A DNA stretch of 64,000 bases from Streptomyces minutiscleroticus. Its GTDB lineage: Bacteria > Actinomycetota > Actinomycetes > Streptomycetales > Streptomycetaceae. Position numbers and translations under genes: made by a program. Location: positions 372,001-436,000 of the forward strand of contig NZ_BMVU01000001.1 of assembly GCF_014650875.1 (NCBI RefSeq). The letters are read 5' to 3'. Positions 36,761 through 47,071 of the stretch are shown here, in pieces. The notes beneath the pieces are model-generated. The model was not told the DNA's origin and ran no database searches. It worked only from the letters and a program-made list of their open reading frames with translations. The first letter of the stretch is position 1. The number at the start of each line of letters is the position of its first letter.

Positions 36761-37363
36761 CTACCAGCGGGCCGGAGGCGGAGCCGTCAGATGGTCCGTG
36801 AGGCGGGCGAGGCGGTCGCGGAAGCGGCGGCGGCCGCGCGGCGACGGCAGGGCGTTCTCGCCCGCCGCCGCGCTCACCAGGTGCTGGACCGTGTCCAGGT
36901 CCAGCACCGGCTCCTCGGGCACCGTCAGCGCCTCGTGCGCCAGCGCCTGGAGATCGCGGTCGCCCGCGTCGAGCGCCATGACCGTGGCCCCGGCCCGCCG
37001 GGCGTCGTGGATGCGTTCCAGGAGCGTGCCGTCGGGCGCGTCCGGCGCCACCACCAGCAGTGTCTCGCCGCGCCGCGCCGCCGCCAGCCGCCCCGGCCCC
37101 ACCGACAGGTGCGGTGGGTCCTCCGGCCGCGCCCCGTGCCGCACCAGCGTCGGCGCCAGCTCGGGCGTCCCCGACCAGGCCGCCTCGTCCGCGAGGTGCG
37201 CCGCCAGGTGCCACGGCTCGTACTCCGGCGTGCCCACCAGCAGCAGCCCGCCGCCGTGCGACACGACCGAGCCCCGCATCGCCCGCGCGAACCGCCGCGT
37301 GGCGACCGGCCACTCGGTCCCGGCCAGCACTTCCCGCAGCAACGCGACCCGTACGGCATCCAT
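36761..37363 (-). CDS. Conserved Streptomyces hypothetical protein, possible SIS-like fold
   Basis: The protein has 200 residues. It alternates hydrophobic strands and helices (GGLLLVGTPEYEPW, GETLLVVAPDAPDGTLLERI, AGATVMALDAGDRDLQ), the layout of a sugar-isomerase-like or Rossmann-type domain, followed by a basic C-terminal helix RGRRRFRDRLARLTDHL. No catalytic motif is evident, and I do not recognise a named family. It is isolated on the minus strand between the map region and the sialidase remnant. Confidence 0.7.
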   Translation of the reverse strand: MDAVRVALLREVLAGTEWPVATRRFARAMRGSVVSHGGGLLLVGTPEYEPWHLAAHLADEAAWSGTPELAPTLVRHGARPEDPPHLSVGPGRLAAARRGETLLVVAPDAPDGTLLERIHDARRAGATVMALDAGDRDLQALAHEALTVPEEPVLDLDTVQHLVSAAAGENALPSPRGRRRFRDRLARLTDHLTAPPPARW

Positions 37364-37512
37364 GGGGCCGCATCCTGCCGCACCCCCCGGCCCGACAGCC
37401 GCGGTTCACCTCGAATTCGCCCGGAGCGGGCAGGAGGCGGAACCGACCGTGCACGCACAGGGCGGATCCGGGCTCGAAAGGGACAACGAACGCCCGCCAG
37501 CGGCCCTGAAGC

Positions 37513-38157
37513 GTGCGGAACCGATCACGAGCCGTAGAGGGCGCCGGCGATGACAGCACCGAGCCCGGGGACGGACCCGGCGGCAGGCCCGGAGACAGGT
37601 CCGGCGGCGGGTCCTGGGACAGGCCAGGGAGCCGGCACGGCGGCGGGTCCGGCGGGTCCGGCGGGTCCGGCAACGTCGACGAGACCACCGCCGCCGAACT
37701 CCCCGACGGGCGCGTCTGCTTCGACACCCGCAACGACGCGCCGTCCCCGGGCACCCGCGCCGACGCCCGCTCCCGCGACGGCGGCCGCACCCTCGTCAAG
37801 CCGTTCCGCCCGCAGGCCGGCCTCGTCGCCCCCGTCGTCGAGTGCAGCGTGCTCCAGCTGCGCGACCCCGACGTGCTGCTCCTCTCCGGCCCCGCCGACC
37901 CCGGCTTCCGCGCCCCGATGACGCTGCGCGCGAGCACCGACGGCGGCACCACCTGGCAGCCGGTCCGCACCGTGGACGGACTGCCCGCCGCCTACTCCGA
38001 CCTCGTCCGCGTCGACGCGCGGACGGTCGGGCTCCTCCACGGGGCGGGCGACTTCGGCGTCTACGGGACGATCACCTTCCGGCGGGTTCCGGTGACGCGG
38101 CTCACCCGTTCCCTGCCCGGTGCCCCGGCGGACGTACAGTCGGCCCATGACCTCTAG
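37513..38157 (+). pseudogene. Truncated exo-alpha-sialidase (C-terminal remnant)
   Basis: From about residue 53 the frame encodes the second half of a sialidase beta-propeller: ETTAAELPDGRVCFDTRND, an Asp-box-like SRDGGRT, STDGGTTWQPVRTV (a clear Asp box), and AYSDLVRV, in which the Tyr is the catalytic nucleophile position of sialidases. The first half, with the arginine of the RIP motif, the acid/base Asp and any signal peptide, is absent. It is replaced by ~50 residues of Gly/Asp/Arg repeats from GTG 37513. It overlaps the next gene by 11 bp. It is best read as a decayed gene. Confidence 0.7.
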
Positions 38158-38851
38158 CGACAGTGTGCAGAAGGCGCCCGCGAAGGACCCCTGGGACCTG
38201 CCCGACGTGTCCGGGCTCGTCGTCGGCGTGATCGGCGGGACCGGCCCGCAGGGCAAGGGGCTGGCCTACCGGTTCGCCCGGGCCGGCCAGAAGGTGGTCC
38301 TCGGCTCCCGGGCCGCCGAGCGGGCCCGGGCCGCGGCGGAGGAGCTCGGCCACGGCGTCGAGGGCGCCGACAACGCCGAGTGCGCGCGGCGCAGCGACGT
38401 CGTCATCGTGGCGGTCCCGTGGGAGGGGCACGGCGAGACGCTGGCGGCCCTGCGCGAGGAGCTGGCCGGCAAGATCGTCGTCGACTGCGTCAACCCGCTC
38501 GGCTTCGACAAGAAGGGCGCGTACGCCCTGCGGCCGGAGGAGGGCAGCGCCGCGCAGCAGGCCGCCGCCCTGCTCCCGGACTCGCGGGTCACGGCGGCCT
38601 TCCACCACCTCTCGGCGGTGCTGCTGCAGGACCCGGGGATCGAGGAGATCGACACCGACGTGATGGTGCTCGGCGAGGAGCGCGCGGACGTGGAGACCGT
38701 CCAGGCGCTGGCGAGCCGCATCCCCGGCATGCGCGGCGTCTTCGCGGGCCGGCTGCGCAACGCCCACCAGGTCGAGTCCCTGGTCGCCAACCTGATCTCC
38801 GTCAACCGCCGCTACAAGGCCCACGCCGGCCTGCGCCTGACCGACGTGTAG
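38147..38851 (+). CDS. npdG: F420-dependent NADP reductase (NADPH:F420 oxidoreductase)
   Basis: The protein has 234 residues from the ATG at 38147. The NADP-binding fold starts VGVIGGTGPQGKGLAYRFAR, and VVLGSR supplies the Arg that selects the 2'-phosphate. DVVIVAVPWEGH, VDCVNPLGFDKKG and AFHHLSAVLLQDP match the family. It transfers hydride between NADPH and the deazaflavin F420, supplying reduced F420 to the many F420 enzymes of Streptomyces. Confidence 0.92.
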   Translation: MTSSDSVQKAPAKDPWDLPDVSGLVVGVIGGTGPQGKGLAYRFARAGQKVVLGSRAAERARAAAEELGHGVEGADNAECARRSDVVIVAVPWEGHGETLAALREELAGKIVVDCVNPLGFDKKGAYALRPEEGSAAQQAAALLPDSRVTAAFHHLSAVLLQDPGIEEIDTDVMVLGEERADVETVQALASRIPGMRGVFAGRLRNAHQVESLVANLISVNRRYKAHAGLRLTDV

Positions 38852-38979
38852 GGCGCGCGGGGCACGGGACGCGCAGGACACGCGGAGGACGTACGGACGG
38901 ACGGGTGCGGGGAGCACTGCGCGCGTGGGGGACACTGGAGGCGCAAGACCCGCAGTGTCCCCCGACAGGAGCCGACCCC

Positions 38980-39189
38980 ATGCCTCCCGTGCCCCAGCCC
39001 GCCCAGCACCGGCGCCTCGCCGGCTACGCCCTCGCCGTCTGCGTACTCGCCGTCGTGGCGGCCGTCGTCTCCTTCGTCCAGGGCAGCTGGCTGGGCGTCG
39101 TGTGGGTGCTGCTGGCCGGGCTGTCGTCCAACATGGCCTGGTACTACCTGCGCCGCGGACGCCCCGCCCGGAACGCCGTCGGCCACTGA
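38980..39189 (+). CDS. Small two-helix membrane protein
   Basis: A 69-residue protein follows ACAGGAG. Two hydrophobic segments (YALAVCVLAVVAAVVSFV and WLGVVWVLLAGLSSNMAWYY) are separated by a short turn, with a positively charged C-terminal tail. It has no known function. It is 128 bp from npdG and may be in the same transcript. Confidence 0.75.
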   Translation: MPPVPQPAQHRRLAGYALAVCVLAVVAAVVSFVQGSWLGVVWVLLAGLSSNMAWYYLRRGRPARNAVGH

Positions 39190-39224
39190 CCGGCGACCGG
39201 CCGGCCACTGACCGGCGACCGGCG
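39181..39224. repeat. 22-bp tandem duplication at a gene end
   Basis: A 22-bp unit starting at 39181 is repeated at 39203, with one base difference at the end. The first copy includes the last codons and stop of the small membrane protein, so the second copy is a noncoding duplicate of the 3' end. GC-rich near-repeats of GGTCC-type follow to about 39400, with no gene. Confidence 0.7.
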
Positions 39225-39432
39225 GGAGCGCCGCGCGGGAGCGGGGTGCTCCCGCCGGAGCACCGGACCGGTTCCGTGGACCGGGTCCGCCGGTCCCGTG
39301 GACCAGGCCCGTGGATTCCGCGGACCGGATCCGCCGGTCCTGCCGGTCGGGCCCTCGGATTCCGCCGGGCCGGGTGCCGCGGGTCCCGTCGGGCCGGCCC
39401 TCAGGGCCCTCCCGCTCCTCCCGGCCCGGCCG

Positions 39433-40230
39433 TCACTGCGCGACGCAGAACTCCGGCGTCCCCTGCCAGAAGCGGTACAGCCACTGCCCGCAGTCGGCCT
39501 GGAACCCCTCGACGCCCAGGCCGCCCAGGACCGCTTCGACCGCGTCGAAGAACCAGCCGTTGACCTCGGGGATCCACAGCACCGCGAACACGGCGATCAG
39601 CCCGAACGGGGCGAACGGCTCCACCTGCCGCCTGACCTTGTACGACAGCCACGGCTCGATGACGCCGTAGCCGTCCAGGCCCGGCACCGGCAGGAAGTTC
39701 AGGATCGCCGCCGTCACCTGGAGCAGCGCGAGGAACGCCAGCGCGTACCGGAAGACGGGCGGCACGCCGTCCAGCGCGCCCAGCCAGAAGGGCGCCGTGC
39801 AGACGACCGCGAACAGCGCGTTCGTCAGCGGGCCCGCGGCCGAGATCAGGCTGTGCTTCCAGCGGCCCCGGATCCGGCCGCGCTCGATGAAGACCGCGCC
39901 GCCCGGCAGGCCGATCCCGCCCATGATCACGAACAGCACCGGCAGCACGATGCTCAGCAGCGCGTGCGTGTACTTCAGCGGGTTCAGCGTCAGGTAGCCC
40001 TTCGAGCCGATCGAGATGTCGCCGCTGTGCAGGGCGGTGCGCGCGTGCGCGTACTCGTGCAGGCAGAGCGAGACGATCCAGGCGGCCGTCACGAAGAGGA
40101 AGACGGCCACGCCGGGCTGCTCGGCGAAGCCGGTCCAGGTGGCCCAGCCGGTCACCGCCGCGACGGCCACGATCCCGACGAAGACGGGGCTGATCCTCCG
40201 GTCACTGTGCCGTGAGGCGGCGGTGGTCAT
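39433..40230 (-). CDS. Site-2 protease (M50 family) membrane metalloprotease
   Basis: The protein has 265 residues from the ATG at 40230. The zinc site HEYAH (H-E-x-x-H) lies in CLHEYAHARTAL within a helix, and the third ligand is in LNFLPVPGLDGYG, the N-P-D-G-type motif. Five or six hydrophobic segments are visible. No PDZ domain is present, so it resembles the short Rv2625c-like group rather than RseP. Substrates are unknown; such enzymes cut transmembrane regulators. It is divergent from the AfsR-like gene. Confidence 0.9.
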   Translation of the reverse strand: MTTAASRHSDRRISPVFVGIVAVAAVTGWATWTGFAEQPGVAVFLFVTAAWIVSLCLHEYAHARTALHSGDISIGSKGYLTLNPLKYTHALLSIVLPVLFVIMGGIGLPGGAVFIERGRIRGRWKHSLISAAGPLTNALFAVVCTAPFWLGALDGVPPVFRYALAFLALLQVTAAILNFLPVPGLDGYGVIEPWLSYKVRRQVEPFAPFGLIAVFAVLWIPEVNGWFFDAVEAVLGGLGVEGFQADCGQWLYRFWQGTPEFCVAQ

Positions 40231-40400
40231 GCGGGCGGACTCCCTGAGCTGTGCGTGCGGACCGGACTGCGGCGTACGGGTGGTGCGGGTAGACCGTAAC
40301 CCGGGGTGGGGGAGAACGTCCGGGGAGTGGCACGGGTTCCGTCCGCGGGGTCCCGAAACCCGGAGGCGGTGTGTGCGGGCCGCCGGGGAGAATGGGGTCC

Positions 40401-43400
40401 GTGCGCTACCGCATCCTCGGCACCACCCAGGCACTCCGCTCCGACGGCACGCCCGTCACCGTCGGCGGGGCGCGGCTGCGCGCCCTGCTGACCGTGCTCG
40501 CCCTGCGGCCCGGGCGCACCGTCCCCGCCGCCGTCCTGGCCGACGAGGTGTGGGGCGCCGACCCGCCCGCCGACGCCACGGGCGCGCTGCAGGCGCTCGT
40601 CGGACGGCTGCGCCGGGCGCTCGGCGCGGACGCCGTCGCCTCGGCCGAGGGCGGCTACCGGCTCACCGCGGGCGCCGACGACGTGGACCTGCACCGCTTC
40701 GACCGGCTCGCCGGCGAGGGCACCCGGGCGCTCGCCGACGGCGACGCGGAGAAGGCCGCCGTCCTCCTCGACGACGCCCTCGCGCTGTGGCGGGGGCCGG
40801 CCCTGGCCGACCTCCCGGACGGCGCCGCCGAGGCGGCCCGCTGGGAGACCCGGCGCCTGGACGCGCGCCGCGCCCGCCTCGCCGCGGACCTCGCCCTCGG
40901 CCGCGCCGGGCAGGCCCTGCCGGAGCTCACCGCCCTGTGCGACGGCCACCCGCTGGACGAGTCCCTGCAGCTCCTGCGGTTGCGGGCGCTGCGCGACGCG
41001 GGCCGCCCGGCCGAGGCCCTGGCCGCGTACGAGTCCGTGCGCCGGACGCTGGCCGACCGGCTCGGCTCCGACCCCGGACCGGAACTGCGGGCGCTGCACG
41101 CCGAGTTGCTGAGACCGGCCGACGGCCCGGCACCCGCTCCCCCCTCGGGCGCCGGGCCGTCCGCCGGACACGGGGGGAGCGCGTACCGCCACCGCCCCGC
41201 GGCACCGGACCCGGCGTCCCCGGGGGCGGCGCCGGTCCCGTCCCCCGGCAACCTCCGCGCCCGCCTCACCTCCTTCGTCGGGCGGGCCGCCGACATCGAG
41301 GCCATCGGCGAGGACCTCGCGGGCGCCCGGCTCGTCACACTGCTCGGGCCCGGCGGGGCCGGGAAGACGCGGCTGTCGCAGGAGGCCGCCGAGGCGGTCC
41401 TGCACACCGTCCCGGACGGCGTGTGGCTGGCCGAACTGGCGCCGGTCGACGACCCCCAGGCCGTGCCGGAGGCGGTGCTCACCGCCCTCGGCGCGCGCGA
41501 GACCGTGCTGCGCGGCGCCGGCGCCGAGGAACTGCGGGTGGCCTCCGAACGGCACGACGACCCCCTCGTACGCCTCGCCGAGCACTGCGCCAAGCGCCGC
41601 ATGCTGCTGATCCTCGACAACTGCGAGCACGTCGTGGACGCGGCGGCCCGCCTGGTCGAGCAGCTCCTTCAGCGCTGCCCCGGCCTGACGGTGCTGGCGA
41701 CCAGCCGCGAACCCCTCGGCGTGCCGGGGGAGGTGCTGCGGCCCGTGGAGCCGCTGCCGGAGCCGTCCGCGCTGCGGCTGCTGGCCGACCGGGGCGCCGC
41801 CGCCCGGCCCGGCTTCCGGGTCGAGGACGACCCCGCGGCCGCCGCCGAGATCTGCCGCCGCCTCGACGGGCTGCCCCTCGCCATCGAACTGGCCGCCGCC
41901 CGGCTGCGGATGCTCACCCCGCGCCAGATCGCCGACCGGCTCGACGACCGCTTCCGGCTGCTCACCTCCGGCAGCCGCACCGTGCTGCCGCGCCAGCAGA
42001 CGCTGCGCGCCGTCGTCGACTGGTCCTGGGAACTGCTCGGCGCGGACGAGCGGGACGTGCTGAGCCGCCTGTCCGTCTTCGCCGGCGGCTGCGACCTCGC
42101 CGCCGCCGAGGCCGTGTGCGGTCCGGCCGCCCTGGAGGCACTGGGCTCCCTCGTCGACAAGTCCCTGGTCGTGGCCGCCCCCGCGGCCGACGGCACGATG
42201 CGCTACCGGCTCCTGGAGACCGTCGCCGAATACGCGCGCGAGCGGCTGGAGGAGTCCGGCGCCCGGGCCGCCGCCGAGCGCGCCCACCTGACGTACTACC
42301 GCGAGCTGGCCCGCACCACCGACCCCGGGCTGCGCGGACCGGGGCAGCGCGCGGCGATGGAGCGCTTCCAGCTGGAGTACGAGAACCTCCGCACCGCGCT
42401 GCGGCACGCGGTCGCCGAGGAGGACGAGCAGGAGGCGCTCTGCCTCGTGCTGTCGATGGCCTGGTACTGGCAGATACGCGACCTGCGCGTCGAGGCGCGC
42501 AACTGGTCCCGGGAGGCCGTACGGCTCGGTCCCGACCCGTTCGCCCGGCCCGTGCGCCCGGCCGAGCCGCTGTACGAGCGCTGCACCGACGCGCCGCCGC
42601 CGATGGGCCCCCAGGTGCTGGCCGAGGCCCGGCGCGGCGTCCACCTGGTCCACCTGGCCTGCATGGACCTGGACCTGGACGCGTGGCAGACGCCGGCGGC
42701 CCGGGACAAGCTGCGCGCCGTCGCCGAGACCTACCGGCCGGGTCTGCCGCAGACCTGCCGCGCCCCCGGCAACCTGTGGTTCTTCGCCGTGCTGCTGACC
42801 GGCGACATGGACCGGCTGCGCACCGTCGTCGACGCGAACGTGGAGACCTGCCGGGAGCTGGGCCACGCCTGGGAGCTGGCCGCGGCCCTGCAGTGGCGCG
42901 CCACCATCCTGGCCAACCGCTCCGACTGGGCGGGCGACGCCGTCCGGGACGCGGACGAGGCGCTGGAGACCTTCCGGCGGATCGGGGACGCCTGGGGCAC
43001 CGCCGAGGCGCTCTCCGCGCGCGGCGAGGCGTGGGAGCGCAAGGGCGCGTACGCGGCGGCCGCGGCGGACTTCGAGGAGGCGGTCGCGCACACGGAGCGG
43101 CTCGGCGCCCACGCCCAGACGGTCGTCCTCACCGCCCGGCTCGGCAACGTGCTGCTGGAGGGCGGCGAGGCGGAGCGGGGTGAGCGGCTCCTGCGCGAGG
43201 TGCTCGCCCGGGCCCAGGACACCGCCCACGAGGCCCTGTCCGCCGCCCGCCTCTTCCTCGTGGCGTGGCTCGGCCACACCGGCCGCACGGAGGAGGCGCG
43301 CGAGCAGCTGGTGTGGCTGCGCGAGGAGTTCCGTGCGGGCGCCTTCGTGACCTTCGAGGGGATCATCCTCGGCGTGGAGGCCTGCCTGGACGCGTTCGAC

Positions 43401-43742
43401 GGCCGGTACGAGGAGGCGCTGGACGGGGTGCGCCGGGCCCTGACGCGCGCCCGGGACGCGCTGTCCCTGATGATCACGCCCCACCTCCCCTCCGTCCACC
43501 TCGGCGTGGCGGCCCTCGTCCTGGCCCGGGCGGACGGCGGCCGGCGGGCCGCCGACGCGGCCCGCTGCCTGGGCGCCGCCGACGCCATGCTGTCGGCCGA
43601 TCACGTCACCGGCCTGGTGGAGCGCCGGGTGCACGCGGACGCCGAGGCGGCGGCGCGCGCGGTCCTGGGCGAGGAGGCGTACGGGGCCGCGTACACCGAG
43701 GGCGGCGGGCTCTCCCTGGAGGAGGCCGCCGCCCTGGTCTGA
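40401..43742 (+). CDS. AfsR/SARP-type regulator with BTAD, NB-ARC ATPase and TPR region
   Basis: The protein has 1113 residues from GTG 40401, chosen because GGGGAG lies ten bases upstream; ATG 40392 has it at one base. Domains in order: winged-helix DNA-binding (~5-85, starting RYRILGTTQALRSDG), bacterial transcriptional activation domain (~95-240), a low-complexity linker, NB-ARC ATPase with GPGGAGKT at 316-323 and MLLILDNCEHVVDAAA, then helical repeats of TPR type to the end. Such proteins activate secondary metabolism promoters by binding direct repeats of ~11-bp period. Just such repeats precede the ABC exporter operon encoded on the opposite strand downstream (45646-45667). Confidence 0.92.
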   Translation: MRYRILGTTQALRSDGTPVTVGGARLRALLTVLALRPGRTVPAAVLADEVWGADPPADATGALQALVGRLRRALGADAVASAEGGYRLTAGADDVDLHRFDRLAGEGTRALADGDAEKAAVLLDDALALWRGPALADLPDGAAEAARWETRRLDARRARLAADLALGRAGQALPELTALCDGHPLDESLQLLRLRALRDAGRPAEALAAYESVRRTLADRLGSDPGPELRALHAELLRPADGPAPAPPSGAGPSAGHGGSAYRHRPAAPDPASPGAAPVPSPGNLRARLTSFVGRAADIEAIGEDLAGARLVTLLGPGGAGKTRLSQEAAEAVLHTVPDGVWLAELAPVDDPQAVPEAVLTALGARETVLRGAGAEELRVASERHDDPLVRLAEHCAKRRMLLILDNCEHVVDAAARLVEQLLQRCPGLTVLATSREPLGVPGEVLRPVEPLPEPSALRLLADRGAAARPGFRVEDDPAAAAEICRRLDGLPLAIELAAARLRMLTPRQIADRLDDRFRLLTSGSRTVLPRQQTLRAVVDWSWELLGADERDVLSRLSVFAGGCDLAAAEAVCGPAALEALGSLVDKSLVVAAPAADGTMRYRLLETVAEYARERLEESGARAAAERAHLTYYRELARTTDPGLRGPGQRAAMERFQLEYENLRTALRHAVAEEDEQEALCLVLSMAWYWQIRDLRVEARNWSREAVRLGPDPFARPVRPAEPLYERCTDAPPPMGPQVLAEARRGVHLVHLACMDLDLDAWQTPAARDKLRAVAETYRPGLPQTCRAPGNLWFFAVLLTGDMDRLRTVVDANVETCRELGHAWELAAALQWRATILANRSDWAGDAVRDADEALETFRRIGDAWGTAEALSARGEAWERKGAYAAAAADFEEAVAHTERLGAHAQTVVLTARLGNVLLEGGEAERGERLLREVLARAQDTAHEALSAARLFLVAWLGHTGRTEEAREQLVWLREEFRAGAFVTFEGIILGVEACLDAFDGRYEEALDGVRRALTRARDALSLMITPHLPSVHLGVAALVLARADGGRRAADAARCLGAADAMLSADHVTGLVERRVHADAEAAARAVLGEEAYGAAYTEGGGLSLEEAAALV

Positions 43743-43771
43743 CGCGCAGGGCGCCGCGAGGGCACCGGGGG

Positions 43772-44598
43772 TCAGCTCTTCGTGCGGAACTTGTGGATCG
43801 CGACCGGCGCCATCACCGCCGTCAGGGCCACCGACCAGCCCAGCGTCACCCACAGGTCGTGCGCGACGGGACCGCCCAGCATCAGGCCGCGCGCGGTGTC
43901 CGCGAGCGAGGAGAGCGGGTTGTAGTCGGTGAAGGCCTGCAGCCAGCCCGGCATCGAGTCGGTCGGCGCGAAGATCGACGAGCCGAACTGCAGCGGCATC
44001 AGCACCAGGAACCCCATCGCCTGCACGGACTGGGCGTTCTTCATGATCACGCCGAGGGTGAGGAACACCCACATCAGGGCCGAGCCGAACACCGCGGACA
44101 GGCCCACGGAGGCGAGCAGGCCGGCCCAGTCGGTGACGTCGAAGCCGACGAGGACGGCGACGACCAGCAGCACCGCGGTGGCGAACAGCATCCGCAGCAG
44201 CTCCACCGCGATCTTGGCGAACAGCACGGAGCCGCGCCCGATCGGCAGGGACCGGAAGCGGTCCATCACCCCGGAGTTGAAGTCCTGGTTGAAGCCGGTG
44301 CCGACCCCCTGGGCCATGTTCATGCCCATCATGGCCATCAGGCCGGGGACGACGTACTGCACGTACGCCTGCTGCCCGCCGCCCAGGGACTGCCCGATGG
44401 AGCCGCCGAAGACGTACACGAACAGCAGGGTGAAGACGACCGGGAACAGCAGGGCGTCGAACATCGACTCCGGGTCCTGGCGGATCCACAGCAGGTTGCG
44501 CCGGACCAGCGCGCCGGTGTGGCGCAGATGGGCGCGCAGCCCGATGCGGCCCTCGCCCTGCGCGAGCCGCGCGGCGGGCGCGGCGACGGTGGCGGAAC

Positions 44599-44602
<4 letters not shown>
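43772..44602 (-). CDS. DrrB-like ABC-2 type export permease
   Basis: The protein has 276 residues. Six hydrophobic segments follow a short cytosolic N-terminus. RRNLLWIRQDPESMFDALLF and MDRFRSLPIGRGSVLFAK are the standard features of the DrrB/ABC-2 family. Together with the ATPase it forms a drug or lipid exporter. Its ATG overlaps the ATPase stop by ATGA. It converges with the AfsR-like gene 30 bp away. Confidence 0.92.
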
Positions 44603-45621
<1,019 letters not shown>

Positions 45622-45645
45622 GCCCACCAAGCTGTCAGCCGCCGC

Positions 45646-45667
45646 CGACAGAACACCGACAGAACAC
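45646..45667 (-). promoter_or_regulatory. 11-bp direct repeats upstream of the ABC exporter (SARP-type site candidate)
   Basis: Two identical 11-mers CGACAGAACAC (45646-45656 and 45657-45667) are read on the minus strand as GTGTTCTGTCG. TCGG boxes recur at the same 11-bp period, with a further related element (GTTACTGTCG) about 20 bp upstream. SARP and AfsR proteins bind heptameric direct repeats of this period. A clear -10 element is not evident. Confidence 0.5.
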
Positions 45668-45795
45668 CGATAGGCAACGACAGTAACCGATATGTCGTCC
45701 ACGAAACCGTGGCAGACTCGTCGGCCGCTCCTCCCGGGCGGCTCCCGGCCTTCCCGCACGGCCCCGGACCCGCGCCCGCACGGCCCCCGGACAGG

Positions 45796-45835
45796 GGACG
45801 GCCCCGCCGACGGGGGAAGATCGGCGGGGCCGTCC
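45796..45835 (-). terminator. Terminator of panB
   Basis: Arms 45796-45810 and 45821-45835 are perfectly complementary over 15 bp with a 10-nt loop. It lies 50 bp beyond the panB stop on the minus strand. Confidence 0.75.
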
Positions 45836-45884
45836 GGGTGCGGCAGTGGCTTCGGGGGACCCGGCCGCGGGCCCCGTGTCCGCC

Positions 45885-46763
45885 CTAGTGGACGGAGTGC
45901 TCCTCCTGAGGGAACGTTCCGCCGACGACGTCCTCGGCGAAGGCGCGCACCGCGTCGCCCATGACGGTGCGCAGATCCGCGTACCGCTTGACGAACTTCG
46001 GCACGCGGCCGGAGGTCAGGCCGAGCATGTCGGTCCAGACGAGGACCTGCGCGTCGGTCCCGGCGCCCGCGCCGATGCCCACCGTCGGGATCTGCAGCGT
46101 GCGCGTCACCTCGGCCGCCAGCTCCGCCGGGACCAGCTCCAGGACGACCGCGAACGCGCCCGCGTCCTGCACCGCCTTGGCGTCGCGCAGCAGCTGCTGC
46201 GCCGCCTCCTCGCCGCGGCCCTGCACCCGGTAGCCCATCGCGTTCACCGACTGCGGGGTCAGGCCGATGTGCGCCATCACCGGGATGCCGGACTCCACCA
46301 GCAGCTCGATCTGGCGGTGCGAGCGCTCGCCGCCCTCCAGCTTCACCGCGCCGACCCCGGCCTCCTTCACCAGGCGGGTGGCCGAGCGCAGCGCCTGCAC
46401 CGGGCCCTCCTGGTACGAGCCGAACGGCAGGTCGCCGACGATCAGGGCGCGCGAGGTGCCCCGGACGACGGCCGCCGAGAGCATCGTCATCTCGTCGAGG
46501 GTGACGGGCACGGTCGTGTCGTACCCCAGGTGGCAGTTGCCCGCCGAGTCGCCGACGAGCAGGACCGGGACGCCGGCCTCGTCGAAGACGGACGCGGTCG
46601 CCGCGTCGTAGGCGGTGAGCATGGGCCACTTCTCGCCGCGCTCCTTGGCGGCGGTGATGTCGCGGACGGTGATGCGGCGGGTGCCCTTGCCCCCGTACAG
46701 CGCCCTGCCGCTGTCGGAGGGCTTGAGCGGGGACTGCTTCTGGGCAGCCGGAAGCTGCGTCAT
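45885..46763 (-). CDS. panB: 3-methyl-2-oxobutanoate hydroxymethyltransferase
   Basis: The protein has 292 residues from ATG 46763, which has GAAGGAG at the right distance; ATG 46784 is in frame but covers that ribosome binding site. Family motifs are all present: MLTAYDAATASVFDEAGV, LLVGDSAGNCHLGYDTT, IVGDLPFGSY, VKLEGGE, MAHIGLTPQSV and TVGIGAGAGTDAQVLVW. It transfers a hydroxymethyl group from methylene-tetrahydrofolate to ketoisovalerate, the first committed step to pantothenate and coenzyme A. It is monocistronic, with a hairpin terminator. Confidence 0.96.
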   Translation of the reverse strand: MTQLPAAQKQSPLKPSDSGRALYGGKGTRRITVRDITAAKERGEKWPMLTAYDAATASVFDEAGVPVLLVGDSAGNCHLGYDTTVPVTLDEMTMLSAAVVRGTSRALIVGDLPFGSYQEGPVQALRSATRLVKEAGVGAVKLEGGERSHRQIELLVESGIPVMAHIGLTPQSVNAMGYRVQGRGEEAAQQLLRDAKAVQDAGAFAVVLELVPAELAAEVTRTLQIPTVGIGAGAGTDAQVLVWTDMLGLTSGRVPKFVKRYADLRTVMGDAVRAFAEDVVGGTFPQEEHSVH

Positions 46764-47071
46764 CGCAACGGCTCCTTCTGTCATCTCGAGGCGCCCTGAC
46801 GGCGTCCCCGGACCACCTCCATGGTGGCATCCGGCACCGCGGCCCGGCTAGGGCCCCTTGCCGCGTACGCCGCGCCCCGGTTCCCGGCGGACCGTATGTG
46901 AGCGTTTCGTCACAGATCCCGCACCCCGGGCGCGCGAGCGGAACTGCCGGCACCCGCCCGCTCGTCCTCGTTTCCCGTACGGCCGCCCCGGGGCGGCGGG
47001 AACCGCAGCGATCATCCCCTAGGGTTCTTGGGTACCGGGGACGAGGTGCACGGCAGGTTGTGAGGCGAGGC
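46764..47071. other. Divergent promoter region between panB and the EEP-family gene
   Basis: There are no genes in this ~308-bp stretch. The panB leader with its ribosome binding site occupies the left end. The patch 47010-47040 around CCTAGGGTTCTTGGG is the likeliest promoter of the rightward gene. No operator is recognised. Confidence 0.4.

Noticed and set aside
35350..36801. Gene encoding a Val-Pro repeat protein across the GGTGCC array
   Set aside because: The frame has no ribosome binding site, and beyond the repeat it reads the antisense of map.
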